Positions 44,791 to 53,720 of a stretch of DNA of 64,000 nucleotides are shown one piece after another. Positions within the stretch are counted from its first letter, which is position 1. Every line of letters starts with the position of its first letter. The stretch is from Aequorivita vladivostokensis (GTDB lineage Bacteria > Bacteroidota > Bacteroidia > Flavobacteriales > Flavobacteriaceae), in NCBI RefSeq assembly GCF_000952855.1, contig NZ_JSVU01000004.1:248001-312000 (forward strand), given 5' to 3'. The notes under the pieces are model-generated. The model did no database searches, was not told the origin of the DNA, and saw nothing but the letters and a program-made list of their open reading frames with translations. The position numbers were made by a program, and so were the translations under genes.

Positions 44791-45191
44791 AAGTTTTGAA
44801 ATTGGATAGATTTTATAAAATTCCCGCGCTATTAATTCTTATTACCCTTCCGCTTTTTTTTGTGCATAAACTGGCGGTTGAGAGCCTTTCGGAAAATTTT
44901 GTTTTTTATTATGCCGTCTGGAAAATATACCTCTTCCATTTTATAGTGGCGCTTAGTATTCTTTCCGTACTCTTTCTAATAAGCAAAAAAGCTCCAAATT
45001 ATGTGGGCTACGCTTTTCTCGGCTTTGTTTTGTTGAAGATGGTTGCCGCTGTGGTGTTTTTAATTCCACTCATCAAAATGGAAAATGTTTCAAAAATACC
45101 CGATTTCATTTCTTTTTTCATTCCATATTTTATCTACCTCTTTTTGGAGATCGTGCTCACCTTAAGGCTTTTGAAGCAATCTGCAGCTTAA
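44787..45191 (+). CDS. DUF6168-like membrane protein
   Basis: A 134-residue protein with four predicted membrane helices (about 12-25, 38-60, 68-95, 104-128). It sits where atpI is found in other bacteria, between atpZ and atpB, and matches the Bacteroidota family DUF6168. A role in F0 assembly is inferred from position. It seems to use a TTG start at 44787, overlapping the end of atpZ by 4 bases. Confidence 0.7.
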   Translation: MKVLKLDRFYKIPALLILITLPLFFVHKLAVESLSENFVFYYAVWKIYLFHFIVALSILSVLFLISKKAPNYVGYAFLGFVLLKMVAAVVFLIPLIKMENVSKIPDFISFFIPYFIYLFLEIVLTLRLLKQSAA

Positions 45192-45258
45192 AGACACACA
45201 ATGATTTTCAGAAAAATAAAACATTTACATCTCCCCTTTTTTTTATGGTTAAAAGTTG

Positions 45259-45266
45259 TACTTTTG
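45259..45266 (+). promoter_or_regulatory. Minus-7 box of the ATP synthase operon
   Basis: TACTTTTG followed by CAC is an exact Bacteroidota minus-7 box, 41 bases before atpB. It suggests that atpBEFHAG can be transcribed separately from atpZ-DUF6168. Minus-33 not evident. Confidence 0.6.
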
Positions 45267-45307
45267 CACAAATTTTAACGAGCACAATATTTTATAGTTA
45301 TTAACAT

Positions 45308-46399
45308 ATGAGGCTTACTCAAACACTTATCGGTAGCTTAGCATTAATGTTCTTTTTATTGATGCCCCTAAAAGGTACCGCCTCGGACCCAAACCAAAAC
45401 GATGGCGACGGAAAATTTGACCCGAAGGAATTAATTAATAGTCACGTATGGGATTCGCACGAATTTCATATTGCAGACTGGTCCGGACACCCCATAACCT
45501 TGGCACTCCCAGTAATCCTTTGGACAGAAAATGGCCTTACTATTTTTCCCTCCTCAGAATTTCATCACGACAATAGCGGAACTACCGTGGTAGAAGCTAA
45601 CGGACAAGAGTTTGTTAAGTATAGAGAGCATATTTTTTATGCCGATCGTTTTGATAAGGAGAAATTTGAGTCGGCCAGTACTATGGGGCGACCTTTTCTG
45701 TATGAGGACAGACCTTTGGATTTCTCCATTACGAAAACGGTGTTTTCTATGATCTTGGTGTCCCTTCTTTTGATTCTTATATTCGGTTTTGCCGCACGTT
45801 CTTATAAGAAAAACAAAAAAGCGCCCAAAGGTATTTCTGGACTTTTGGAACCCGTTATTCTTTTTGTTCGTGACGAGATTGCAGTGCCTAATATCGGTAC
45901 TCACAAATATCAAAAATACATGCCGCTGTTATTGACCATCTTTTTCTTTATTTGGTTGAATAACCTTATCGGCCTTATTCCATTTTTCCCGTTTAGCGGA
46001 AACGTGACAGGAAATATTATTTTCACCTTGGTGATGGCGGTTATTGTTTTCATAGTTACCATTTTCAGTGGAAACAAATATTACTGGAAACACATTCTTG
46101 CGCCTAATGTGCCAAAAGCATTATACCCTATTATGATCCCGATTGAAATTATTGGGATGTTTACAAAACCCTTTGCACTTATGGTTCGTTTATTTGCGAA
46201 CATTACCGCTGGGCATATTATAATTTTGAGCCTTGTGGGCTTGATTTTTATTTTCGAAACTGCCGCCATTTCGCCGGTGTCAATAGCATTCGTACTTTTC
46301 ATGAGCGTGCTGGAACTTTTGGTTGCCGCACTACAAGCCTATGTATTTACCTTGCTTGCGGCCCTGTTTATTGGTCAGGCAGTAGAGGAGCATCATTAA
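45308..46399 (+). CDS. atpB: F0F1 ATP synthase subunit a
   Basis: A 363-residue subunit a of the membrane proton channel. It has an N-terminal signal-peptide-like helix and a long periplasmic extension (about 25-130), as is normal in Bacteroidota and longer than the E. coli form. The core helices hold NNLIGLIPFFPF (about 218) and the essential Arg in MVRLFANITAGH (about 295-306), and the last helix has the LQAYVFTLLAALFIG segment. Confidence 0.96.
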   Translation: MRLTQTLIGSLALMFFLLMPLKGTASDPNQNDGDGKFDPKELINSHVWDSHEFHIADWSGHPITLALPVILWTENGLTIFPSSEFHHDNSGTTVVEANGQEFVKYREHIFYADRFDKEKFESASTMGRPFLYEDRPLDFSITKTVFSMILVSLLLILIFGFAARSYKKNKKAPKGISGLLEPVILFVRDEIAVPNIGTHKYQKYMPLLLTIFFFIWLNNLIGLIPFFPFSGNVTGNIIFTLVMAVIVFIVTIFSGNKYYWKHILAPNVPKALYPIMIPIEIIGMFTKPFALMVRLFANITAGHIIILSLVGLIFIFETAAISPVSIAFVLFMSVLELLVAALQAYVFTLLAALFIGQAVEEHH

Positions 46400-46419
46400 T
46401 TATTGTTTAATTATTTTAA

Positions 46420-46635
<216 letters not shown>

Positions 46636-46645
46636 TTTTTAAAAT

Positions 46646-46683
46646 ACAACATTTCGTGGCGGTTGGCCGCGAAATGTTGTTTT
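46646..46683 (+). terminator. Intercistronic hairpin between atpE and atpF
   Basis: A perfect 11-bp stem ACAACATTTCG/CGAAATGTTGT (46646-46656 with 46670-46680), a GC-rich loop that may pair further, and then TTTT after the last G. This can act as a partial terminator or a 3'-end stabiliser after atpE, giving more subunit c than the downstream subunits. Confidence 0.65.
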
Positions 46684-46715
46684 AAACAAAGAAGTTTTTA
46701 AAAAAATATCATCAA

Positions 46716-47207
46716 ATGAATATAGTAGCACCAGAGAGTTTAATATTTTGGACCACCATCATATTTTTATTGCTTTTGTTTCTTTTGCGAAAATTTGCGT
46801 GGAAACCAATTTTGGGCGCCGTAAGATCTCGTGAAACATCTATAAACGATGCATTGGAAGCCGCCGAAAAGGCCAAGCTTGAAATGCAGAACATGCACGC
46901 AGACAATGAAAAACTGCTTCAGGAGGCCCGCGCAGAACGCGAGGCAATGATGAAGGAAGCCCGCGAGCTGAAAGCAAAGATGATTGCTGATGCCAAAGAA
47001 GATGCCAAGCTGGAAGCAGACAAAATGGTAGCCCAGGCACAAGCCGCTATCGAAAGCGAAAAGAAAGCCGCCATTGCCGAGTTGAAACAACAGGTAGCGA
47101 GCCTTTCTTTGGAAATAGCAGAAAAAGTAGTGAAGCACGAACTTTCTGACAGCGATAAGCAAATGAAGCTTGTAAATGAAATGTTGGGTGAAGCCAAATT
47201 AAACTAA
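46716..47207 (+). CDS. atpF: F0F1 ATP synthase subunit b
   Basis: A 163-residue peripheral stalk subunit: a single N-terminal membrane helix (about 8-26, IFWTTIIFLLLLFLLRKFAW) and a long charged, Ala/Glu/Lys-rich coiled coil to the C-terminus. The position after atpE and before atpH is standard. Confidence 0.95.
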   Translation: MNIVAPESLIFWTTIIFLLLLFLLRKFAWKPILGAVRSRETSINDALEAAEKAKLEMQNMHADNEKLLQEARAEREAMMKEARELKAKMIADAKEDAKLEADKMVAQAQAAIESEKKAAIAELKQQVASLSLEIAEKVVKHELSDSDKQMKLVNEMLGEAKLN

Positions 47208-47214
47208 TTATTCA

Positions 47215-47751
47215 ATGAGCAGAGCAGCGATACGATACGCGAAAGCAATTTTGCAGAAAGCAAACGAAAACAACACAGAAGCCGTTGTTTTTGGCGATAT
47301 GCAATCTGTTTATAAAACAATTGAAGACAGCCGCGAATTGCAGGCCGTTCTTCAAAGCCCCGTAATTAAAGCCAACGATAAAAAAGATGCGCTTTTGAAA
47401 ATCTTCAACGGGCAGTCAGAGGCTACGCATTCGCTAATCAATATTTTAATAGCAAACAAGCGCGCTTCCCTGTTGGGCAGTGTGGCAAAAAGCTATGTGG
47501 ATATTTATAATGACCAGCAAGGAGTAAAAGCCGCAACAGTAATTACGGCCGTACCGCTTACTCCAGAAATGGAAACAAAAGTATTGGCAAAGGTGAAGGA
47601 ATTAACCGGCAGTGATAAGGTAACACTCAATAGTGAAATCGATTCTGATATCATCGGAGGTTTTATTCTCCGTATGGGCGATATTCAGTACAACGCGAGT
47701 ATCGCAAACCAATTAGGAAATTTAAAAAGAGAATTCAGTAAATCAATATAA
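47215..47751 (+). CDS. atpH: F0F1 ATP synthase subunit delta
   Basis: A 178-residue subunit linking the stalk to F1. The N-terminal helical bundle begins SRAAIRYAKAILQKA and the C-terminal IDSDIIGGFILRMGD signature is clear. It starts 7 bases after atpF. Confidence 0.95.
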   Translation: MSRAAIRYAKAILQKANENNTEAVVFGDMQSVYKTIEDSRELQAVLQSPVIKANDKKDALLKIFNGQSEATHSLINILIANKRASLLGSVAKSYVDIYNDQQGVKAATVITAVPLTPEMETKVLAKVKELTGSDKVTLNSEIDSDIIGGFILRMGDIQYNASIANQLGNLKREFSKSI

Positions 47752-47768
47752 TAAGGAAATTAGGTTTA

Positions 47769-47800
47769 GTCTAACGTCTAAAATCTAACATCTAATATCT
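47769..47800 (+). repeat. TCTAA-rich repeat before atpA
   Basis: Short units of the type TCTAAxA/TCTAACA follow each other (GTCTAAAATCTAACATCTAA is part). The 13-mer GTCTAAAATCTAA (47776-47788) also occurs at 25418-25430. It fills the atpH-atpA gap and ends 6 bases before the ATG. Confidence 0.6.
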
Positions 47801-47806
47801 AAAAAA

Positions 47807-49387
47807 ATGGCAGAAGTAAAACCAGCTGAAGTATCAGCAATATTAAAGCAACAACTTACAGGTTTTGAAGCAAACGCTTCCCTAGATGAAGTAGGAACTG
47901 TTTTGACCGTGGGTGACGGGATTGTTCGTGCATACGGACTCTCAAACGCCCAGTACGGCGAATTGGTTGCCTTTGAAAGTGGTCTTGAAGGTATTGTATT
48001 GAACCTTGAGGAAGACAACGTAGGTATCGTACTTTTAGGACCTTCAAAAGAAATTAAGGAAGGTTCAACCGTAAAGCGTACCCAGCGTATCGCTTCACTT
48101 AAGGTAGGTGAAGGTATTGTAGGTCGTGTGGTAAACACCTTGGGCCAGCCTATCGATGGTAAAGGTCCTATCACTGGTGAAACTTACGAAATGCCTTTGG
48201 AGCGCAAAGCGCCGGGGGTTATTTATCGTCAGCCGGTAACCGAGCCACTTCAAACTGGTATTAAGTCTATCGATGCAATGATTCCCGTGGGCCGTGGTCA
48301 GCGTGAGCTTGTAATTGGTGACCGTCAAACTGGTAAATCTACAGTTTGTATCGATACCATTATAAATCAAAAAGAATTTTACGATGCAGGAAAGCCTGTA
48401 TATTGTATCTATGTAGCCATTGGGCAAAAAGCTTCAACCGTTGCGAACATCGCGCAGGTTTTGGAAGAAAAGGGAGCTTTGGCCTACACGACCATCGTTG
48501 CCGCAAACGCATCAGATCCTGCGCCAATGCAGGTGTATGCTCCTTTCGCAGGTGCTGCAATTGGTGAATATTTCCGCGACACTGGTCGTCCAGCATTGAT
48601 TGTTTATGATGATCTTTCAAAACAAGCGGTAGCATACCGTGAGGTTTCACTTTTGCTTCGTCGTCCACCGGGACGTGAGGCATACCCTGGAGACGTTTTC
48701 TTCCTTCACTCAAGATTGTTGGAGCGTGCCGCTAAGGTAATTGCCGATGATGATATTGCAAAGGAAATGAACGACCTTCCAGATTCTTTGAAAGGCCTTG
48801 TAAAAGGTGGTGGATCATTGACCGCTCTTCCTATTATTGAAACACAGGCGGGTGACGTTTCGGCATATATTCCAACAAACGTAATTTCGATTACCGACGG
48901 TCAGATTTTCCTTGATGGAGATTTGTTCAACGCAGGGGTTCGTCCAGCTATTAACGTAGGTATTTCGGTATCGCGTGTGGGTGGTAACGCACAGATTAAA
49001 TCGATGAAAAAAGTAGCAGGTACCTTGAAACTGGATCAGGCAGCTTTCCGTGAATTAGAAGCGTTCGCAAAATTCGGTTCCGATCTTGATGCTGCAACCT
49101 TGAACGTAATCGAAAAAGGAAAGCGTAACGTAGAAATTTTGAAACAATCTGAAAACGATCCGTACACGGTGGAAGACCAAATTGCGGTAATCTACGCAGG
49201 TTCTAAAAACCTGATGCGTAACGTGCCTGTTGAAAAAGTAAAGGAATTTGAAAGAGATTACCTGGAAATGTTGAACGTAAAGCACAGAGATACGCTAAAC
49301 GATCTTAAAGCAGGTAAACTTACAGATGAGGCAATAGATGTAATGACATCTGTTGCAGCAGATCTTTCAGCAAAGTATAAGAAGTAA
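47807..49387 (+). CDS. atpA: F0F1 ATP synthase subunit alpha
   Basis: A 526-residue non-catalytic nucleotide-binding subunit. The Walker A motif GDRQTGKST is at about 170-178, and [20 protein letters not shown] (about 284-303) with the ATPase alpha/beta signature [14 protein letters not shown] (about 378) are intact. The length is a little above the E. coli form, normal for Bacteroidota. Codon use is more biased than in most neighbours, as expected for a highly expressed gene. Confidence 0.98.
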   Translation: MAEVKPAEVSAILKQQLTGFEANASLDEVGTVLTVGDGIVRAYGLSNAQYGELVAFESGLEGIVLNLEEDNVGIVLLGPSKEIKEGSTVKRTQRIASLKVGEGIVGRVVNTLGQPIDGKGPITGETYEMPLERKAPGVIYRQPVTEPLQTGIKSIDAMIPVGRGQRELVIGDRQTGKSTVCIDTIINQKEFYDAGKPVYCIYVAIGQKASTVANIAQVLEEKGALAYTTIVAANASDPAPMQVYAPFAGAAIGEYFRDTGRPALIVYDDLSKQAVAYREVSLLLRRPPGREAYPGDVFFLHSRLLERAAKVIADDDIAKEMNDLPDSLKGLVKGGGSLTALPIIETQAGDVSAYIPTNVISITDGQIFLDGDLFNAGVRPAINVGISVSRVGGNAQIKSMKKVAGTLKLDQAAFRELEAFAKFGSDLDAATLNVIEKGKRNVEILKQSENDPYTVEDQIAVIYAGSKNLMRNVPVEKVKEFERDYLEMLNVKHRDTLNDLKAGKLTDEAIDVMTSVAADLSAKYKK

Positions 49388-49391
49388 AAAT

Positions 49392-49450
49392 CTCCGTGCT
49401 CTCTGTGCCTCTGTGGTTTTTTTCACCACAAAGACACAGGGAACACAGAG
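49392..49450. repeat. Imperfect palindromic repeat between atpA and atpG
   Basis: A 26-base arm (49392-49417) pairs with 49425-49450 in 21 of 26 positions (core CTCTGTGGT/ACCACAAAG). It looks like a CTCTGTGCCTCTGTGGT-type dispersed element placed within the ATP synthase operon, and the transcript would carry a long hairpin. Confidence 0.75.
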
Positions 49451-49467
49451 TAGCTTAATATAAAAAC

Positions 49468-50343
49468 ATGGCTAACTTAAAGGAAATTAGAAACAGAATA
49501 TCATCCGTAAGCTCAACGATGCAGATTACCAGTGCCATGAAAATGGTTTCTGCCGCAAAGTTGAAAAAGGCCCAGGATGCTATTACGGCAATGCGCCCCT
49601 ATTCTGAAAAACTTACCGAACTTTTGCAAAACCTAAGCGCCACGCTTGATGCCGATACCGGCAGCAAATATTCAGACCAGCGCGAGGTGAACAAAGTCTT
49701 GGTGGTTGCCATTACCAGTAACCGTGGTTTGGCAGGAGCTTTCAATACCAATATTATAAAAGAAGCACGCAATTTGGCAGCAAACACCTTTGCTGGCAAG
49801 CAAGTGGATTTTATGACACTCGGAAAAAAAGGTAATGATATTCTTAAAAAGAGCGGAACCATTGTTGAAAATAACAATGCTATTTTTGACGATCTTTCTT
49901 TTGAGAATACTTCAGAAATCGCCGAAAAATTGATGCTTCTTTTTTCCGAAGGGAAATATGACAAAATTATTGTTGTGTACAATAACTTCAAAAATGCGGC
50001 TACACAAATAGTGATGACTGAGCAATTTTTGCCAATTATGCCTCCCAAACCCATTGAAGGCCAAAAAGCAAAGACCAGTGAAACCTTCTACATTTTTGAA
50101 CCTTCAAAAGAGGAAATTGTTGAGGCGTTAATTCCAAAGAGTTTGAAAATGCAGTTGTTCAAATCCCTGCGCGATAGCGTAGCAAGTGAGCACGGCGCAC
50201 GTATGACGGCTATGCACAAAGCAACCGACAACGCAACCGAACTTCGCGATGCGTTGAAACTACAATACAACAAAGCACGTCAGGCTGCCATTACCAATGA
50301 AATCCTTGAGATTGTGGGTGGTGCCAATGCCTTGGCGGGATAA
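49468..50343 (+). CDS. atpG: F0F1 ATP synthase subunit gamma
   Basis: A 291-residue central shaft subunit. The N-terminal helix IRNRISSVSSTMQITSAMKM is canonical, SNRGLAGAFNTNI is in the middle, and the C-terminal signature RQAAITNEILEIVGGANAL is intact. It ends the operon; atpD and atpC are not here and must lie elsewhere, as is usual in Flavobacteriia. Confidence 0.97.
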   Translation: MANLKEIRNRISSVSSTMQITSAMKMVSAAKLKKAQDAITAMRPYSEKLTELLQNLSATLDADTGSKYSDQREVNKVLVVAITSNRGLAGAFNTNIIKEARNLAANTFAGKQVDFMTLGKKGNDILKKSGTIVENNNAIFDDLSFENTSEIAEKLMLLFSEGKYDKIIVVYNNFKNAATQIVMTEQFLPIMPPKPIEGQKAKTSETFYIFEPSKEEIVEALIPKSLKMQLFKSLRDSVASEHGARMTAMHKATDNATELRDALKLQYNKARQAAITNEILEIVGGANALAG

Positions 50344-50397
50344 ATTGCGAGGAACGAATCAATCTGTGTATTGATTAGCGTTAAGCTTAAAAAATCC

Positions 50398-50433
50398 AAA
50401 CCCCATAGGTTTTCAAAACCTGTGGGGTTTTTT
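50398..50433 (+). terminator. Terminator of the ATP synthase operon
   Basis: AAACCCCATAGGTTTT (50398-50413) pairs with AAAACCTGTGGGGTTT (50415-50430) with one mismatch and is followed by more T residues. The core GGTTTTCAAAACCTG is the same as in the terminator at 38678. Confidence 0.85.
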
Positions 50434-50473
50434 GTTAGCCCATAATTGATTACCTTCATTCAAAATTATTCAA

Positions 50474-51007
50474 ATGAAAAAAGCACTTCTTATAGCTTTC
50501 GTTCTTTTCTGTGCCATACTGCAGGCCCAAAATCAAAAGGGAGAAATGATACTTTCAGTTGCGGTTTCTCCCTATCCAACGACGACCAACAATGAAGATG
50601 ATTTTGGAACCATCGGGCTGGCCAGTTTTGAGTTTTTCGTTTCCGATAAGGTTTCCCTTTCCGGAAGTTTTTTCACTTCAAATAATACGTTAATAAAGGA
50701 CAATAGCGGCGTCACGATCCATTCCTATGGTTTTGTTCCGTCCATCCATTATTACTTTGTAAACAAGGAAAGATGGAACGTTTTCGCACAAGCGGGTTAC
50801 GGCTTTGGGTTCGAAGACCAAACGCAGGGATATATTGAGAACAGTGCCTTGACTATCTATAACATTGGTCCCGGCGCGCATTATCGCATTGGTGAAAAAT
50901 TATATTTAAAGTTGCTGCTGCCCTACTTCAGTGCCCGGAATATTACGTTAAACGTAGATGCAGCTGATGGAATTGCAGGGTTTTTGGGTCTCGGTTTTAA
51001 ATTTTAG
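50474..51007 (+). CDS. Outer-membrane beta-barrel protein
   Basis: A 177-residue protein with a signal peptide (MKKALLIAFVLFCAILQAQ, cleavage after residue 19) and then 8 or so alternating beta strands ending in an aromatic residue, GFLGLGFKF, as in small outer-membrane barrels (OmpA/OmpX-like). YYFVNKERWNVFAQAGYGFG is typical of the Bacteroidota outer-membrane beta-barrel group. Specific function unknown. Confidence 0.78.
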   Translation: MKKALLIAFVLFCAILQAQNQKGEMILSVAVSPYPTTTNNEDDFGTIGLASFEFFVSDKVSLSGSFFTSNNTLIKDNSGVTIHSYGFVPSIHYYFVNKERWNVFAQAGYGFGFEDQTQGYIENSALTIYNIGPGAHYRIGEKLYLKLLLPYFSARNITLNVDAADGIAGFLGLGFKF

Positions 51008-51022
51008 AAATTTTGTGTTCAA

Positions 51023-51030
51023 TATATTTG
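51023..51030 (+). promoter_or_regulatory. Minus-7 box upstream of lipoprotein gene
   Basis: TATATTTG matches TAnnTTTG, 12 bases before the ATG at 51043, giving a very short leader. No minus-33 TTG at the right distance. Confidence 0.45.
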
Positions 51031-51042
51031 TACTTTTAATGA

Positions 51043-51567
51043 ATGATGAAGAACATAAAATATATAGCCATCCTTTTAACGGTACCCTTGTTGCTGTTTG
51101 GATTTTCCAACTGTGGCGGAGCAAAGGCAGACGGTTTAAAAACGTCTTTTGAACAAAATCCTCCCTTTAAAATTTCCGATGCATATTACCAAAATTGGGT
51201 TGCGGGCGTAAAGGAAGGCGGTTCTGGCACCAACGTGCACATTATCTTCAGCGAAATCCAACCCGATGTGGTTATTCAGAATATATATTTCAGAAACCAT
51301 ATTCTTGAGGCAAAGGGCAATATAAACGAGCCAAAACAATTTGTGGGCTATCTTAAAAAGGAGTCCCAACGCGATGTAATTATGGATGCCGACCCGATGA
51401 AAGAAGTCCAAAATACTCCATCGAAAGCATTTCCGTTTCAGTTGGAAAACAATCAAGCTGTTTTGGAGTATTGGTTTGAAGGAAAAAAGCATTATTTCAA
51501 AATTTCCAATCTTTCGGAAAAGGAAATGATTCCCTATCCGCAAGCGAATCCAAACCAACATGAATAG
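51043..51567 (+). CDS. Predicted lipoprotein, unknown family
   Basis: A 174-residue predicted lipoprotein (signal peptide with FSNC, Cys24). The rest is a soluble beta-rich domain with SDAYYQNWVAGVKEGGSG and GTNVHIIFSEI. I cannot assign a function. It is 2 bases before a cupin gene, so the two are co-transcribed. A second ATG directly after the first is equally usable. Confidence 0.65.
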   Translation: MMKNIKYIAILLTVPLLLFGFSNCGGAKADGLKTSFEQNPPFKISDAYYQNWVAGVKEGGSGTNVHIIFSEIQPDVVIQNIYFRNHILEAKGNINEPKQFVGYLKKESQRDVIMDADPMKEVQNTPSKAFPFQLENNQAVLEYWFEGKKHYFKISNLSEKEMIPYPQANPNQHE

Positions 51568-51569
51568 TT

Positions 51570-51935
51570 ATGCAGACTATCAATCTGGAAGAAAAGTTTT
51601 CAACCTTTAAAAAGCATTGGCATCCGCACCAAATAGCCATTGTGGACAATATGCAAGTGCTTTTGGCGAAGTTGAAGGACGAATTTGTATGGCACAAGCA
51701 CGAGGAAGAAGATGAATTGTTTTTAGTGCAAAAGGGCACTTTGGAAATGCACTTTCGCGATAAAGTTGAAATCGTTTCCGAAGGCGAAATAATCGTGGTT
51801 CCAAAAGGTGTGGAACATTGCCCAAAAACGCAGAATGGCGAAGAGGTACACGTGCTTCTTTTTGAAAAACTTTCCACAAAACACACTGGGAATGTAACTT
51901 CGGAAAAAACCGTTTCCGAATATCCTAAAATTTAA
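51570..51935 (+). CDS. Cupin-domain protein
   Basis: A 121-residue single-domain cupin. Motif 1 WHKHEEEDELFLVQKG gives His, His, Glu ligands and motif 2 PKGVEHCPKT gives the last His (about residues 45-90), so it probably binds a metal. It may be a small isomerase, dioxygenase or ligand sensor; nothing points to one. It starts 2 bases after the lipoprotein gene. Confidence 0.85.
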   Translation: MQTINLEEKFSTFKKHWHPHQIAIVDNMQVLLAKLKDEFVWHKHEEEDELFLVQKGTLEMHFRDKVEIVSEGEIIVVPKGVEHCPKTQNGEEVHVLLFEKLSTKHTGNVTSEKTVSEYPKI

Positions 51936-51938
51936 AAA

Positions 51939-51987
51939 ACCTCGAATACACGAATTATTAGATCTAAATAATTCGTGTATTCGTGGT
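51939..51987. repeat. Palindromic repeat, CGAATACACGAAT family (copy 2)
   Basis: A 21-bp inverted repeat with one mismatch (51939-51959 with 51967-51987) around a 7-base loop. The arm ACCACGAATACACGAAT is shared with 58594-58643 and, decayed, 5859-5894. It fills the gap between the cupin and dehydrogenase genes. Confidence 0.85.
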
Positions 51988-51996
51988 AAAAAAAAT

Positions 51997-52938
51997 ATGA
52001 AAATACTTCACTTAGACAAAAACCATCCGCTTCTGCTGGAAAAACTTTCCGAAGCAGGATTTATAAATGAAGAAAACTACAAAGCCTCAAAAGCTGAAAT
52101 TGAGGAAATTATTTCAGGTTACGAAGGAATCGTGATTCGAAGCCGTTTCAACATTGACAAACAATTTCTCGATGCAGCCAAAAACCTGAAATTTATTGCC
52201 CGGGTTGGCGCCGGTCTGGAAAGCATCGATACCGAATATGCCGAAAAACTGGGTGTAAAATTGATCGCCGCGCCCGAAGGCAATAGAAACGCCGTGGGCG
52301 AACATGCGCTCGGGATGCTTCTTTCGCTATTCAACAACCTAACTAAAGCCGACAGCGAAGTTAAAAATGGCCTTTGGAACCGTGAAGCCAACCGTGGGAT
52401 AGAACTGGACGGAAAAACCGTTGGAATCATCGGGTACGGCAATATGGGCAAAGCGTTCGCAAAAAAACTTCGTGGGTTTGACTGCGAAGTGCTCTGTTTC
52501 GACATAAAAGAAAATGTGGGCGATGAAAACGCAAAACAGGTTTCATTGCAGAAACTTCAACAGAACGCAGATGTTTTGAGCCTCCACACCCCGTGGACGC
52601 CGTTGACGGACAAAATGATAAATTCAGAATTTATCAATTCGTTTTCAAAACCGTTTTGGCTCATAAATACCGCTCGCGGTAAAAGTGTGGTCACGGCCGA
52701 TTTGGTTTCGGCATTAAAAGCTGGAAAAATCCTCGGCGCGGGATTGGATGTTTTGGAATTTGAAAAACTATCTTTTGAAACGCTTTTTGATTCGGACAAT
52801 CTTCCCAATTCCTTAAAAGAACTGTTCGCGATGGACAATGTAATTCTAAGTCCGCACATTGCCGGATGGACGGTTGAAAGCAAAGAAAAATTGGCAACGG
52901 TTATTGCGGAAAAAATAATTGAAAATTTCAAAAAATAA
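51997..52938 (+). CDS. D-2-hydroxyacid dehydrogenase (phosphoglycerate dehydrogenase-like)
   Basis: A 313-residue NAD-dependent dehydrogenase. The Rossmann motif [16 protein letters not shown] is at about residues 144-159. The catalytic triad is visible: Arg in NTARGKSVV (about 227), Glu in GLDVLEFE and His in SPHIAGWTVES (about 286). SerA, lactate and glyoxylate enzymes share this layout; the lack of a C-terminal ACT domain fits a short SerA-like or other hydroxyacid enzyme. The substrate is undetermined. Confidence 0.85.
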   Translation: MKILHLDKNHPLLLEKLSEAGFINEENYKASKAEIEEIISGYEGIVIRSRFNIDKQFLDAAKNLKFIARVGAGLESIDTEYAEKLGVKLIAAPEGNRNAVGEHALGMLLSLFNNLTKADSEVKNGLWNREANRGIELDGKTVGIIGYGNMGKAFAKKLRGFDCEVLCFDIKENVGDENAKQVSLQKLQQNADVLSLHTPWTPLTDKMINSEFINSFSKPFWLINTARGKSVVTADLVSALKAGKILGAGLDVLEFEKLSFETLFDSDNLPNSLKELFAMDNVILSPHIAGWTVESKEKLATVIAEKIIENFKK

Positions 52939-52943
52939 TATAA

Positions 52944-53330
52944 ATGAAAAAAAGAGTCACGGGCATTGGCGGCATATTTTTTAAGACCAAAAATCCCGAT
53001 AAAACTAAGGAATGGTATAAAAACCATTTGGGACTGAACACCGATAATTACGGCTGTACTTTTTGGTGGCAGGACGAAAACGGCAACAAATGCTCAACGC
53101 AATGGAGCCCATTTAATGCAGACACCAACTACTTTTCGCCCAGCGAAAAAGAATTTATGGTTAACTACCGGGTGGAAAACTTGGAAGAATTACTGAAAGT
53201 TTTAAAAGAAGAAGGTGTAACAATTGTGGGCGAGATGCAGACCTATGATTACGGAAAATTCGGCTGGATACTCGATCCCGATGGAAATAAAATTGAACTT
53301 TGGGAACCGGTGGACGAAGCATTTCTATAA
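52944..53330 (+). CDS. VOC family protein (glyoxalase-like)
   Basis: A 128-residue protein of the vicinal oxygen chelate fold, with paired beta-alpha-beta-beta-beta modules. FFKTKNPDKTKEWYKNHLGL is the N-terminal half and FGWILDPDGNKIELWEP the C-terminal strand with Glu. The ligand set allows metal binding. Substrate unknown. It starts 5 bases after the dehydrogenase gene. Confidence 0.85.
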   Translation: MKKRVTGIGGIFFKTKNPDKTKEWYKNHLGLNTDNYGCTFWWQDENGNKCSTQWSPFNADTNYFSPSEKEFMVNYRVENLEELLKVLKEEGVTIVGEMQTYDYGKFGWILDPDGNKIELWEPVDEAFL

Positions 53331-53373
53331 ATTTAATTACATTTAAACCAATTTTTAAACCAATCAAAAAGAA

Positions 53374-53655
53374 ATGGAACAACAAACAACCGAAAACTGG
53401 AATCAGCCCTCACAGCCATATCCGCAAGAAAACAAGAAAGTTCTGGCGGGCATTTTGGGTATTTTACTGGGAGGCTTTGGCATTCACAAATTCATTTTGG
53501 GATACACCCAAGAAGGCATTATCCAAATAATAATTACCGTTGTAACCTGTGGAATAGGCAGTATCATCGGTCTAATTGAGGGCATTATCTACCTTACCAA
53601 AAGCGATGAGGAATTTTACCAAACCTATCAAGTAGGTAAAAAAGGATGGTTTTAA
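53374..53655 (+). CDS. TM2 domain membrane protein
   Basis: A 93-residue protein with a polar Pro/Gln-rich start and two membrane helices of the TM2 family (LAGILGILLGGFGIHKFILG, about 26-45; then IIQIIITVVTCGIGSIIGLI) with the GxxGxHKFxLG motif between. Function unknown. It is followed by a good terminator. Confidence 0.88.
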   Translation: MEQQTTENWNQPSQPYPQENKKVLAGILGILLGGFGIHKFILGYTQEGIIQIIITVVTCGIGSIIGLIEGIIYLTKSDEEFYQTYQVGKKGWF

Positions 53656-53663
53656 AAAATATT

Positions 53664-53693
53664 GGCCTTTGGAAATTTTTTCAAAGGCCTTTT
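53664..53693 (+). terminator. Intrinsic terminator after the TM2 gene
   Basis: GGCCTTTG (53664-53671) pairs with CAAAGGCC (53682-53689), followed by TTTT. The stem is 8 bp with a 10-base loop. Confidence 0.7.
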
Positions 53694-53720
53694 AGTTGTA
53701 TCACGTTAAAAGAAAGATAA

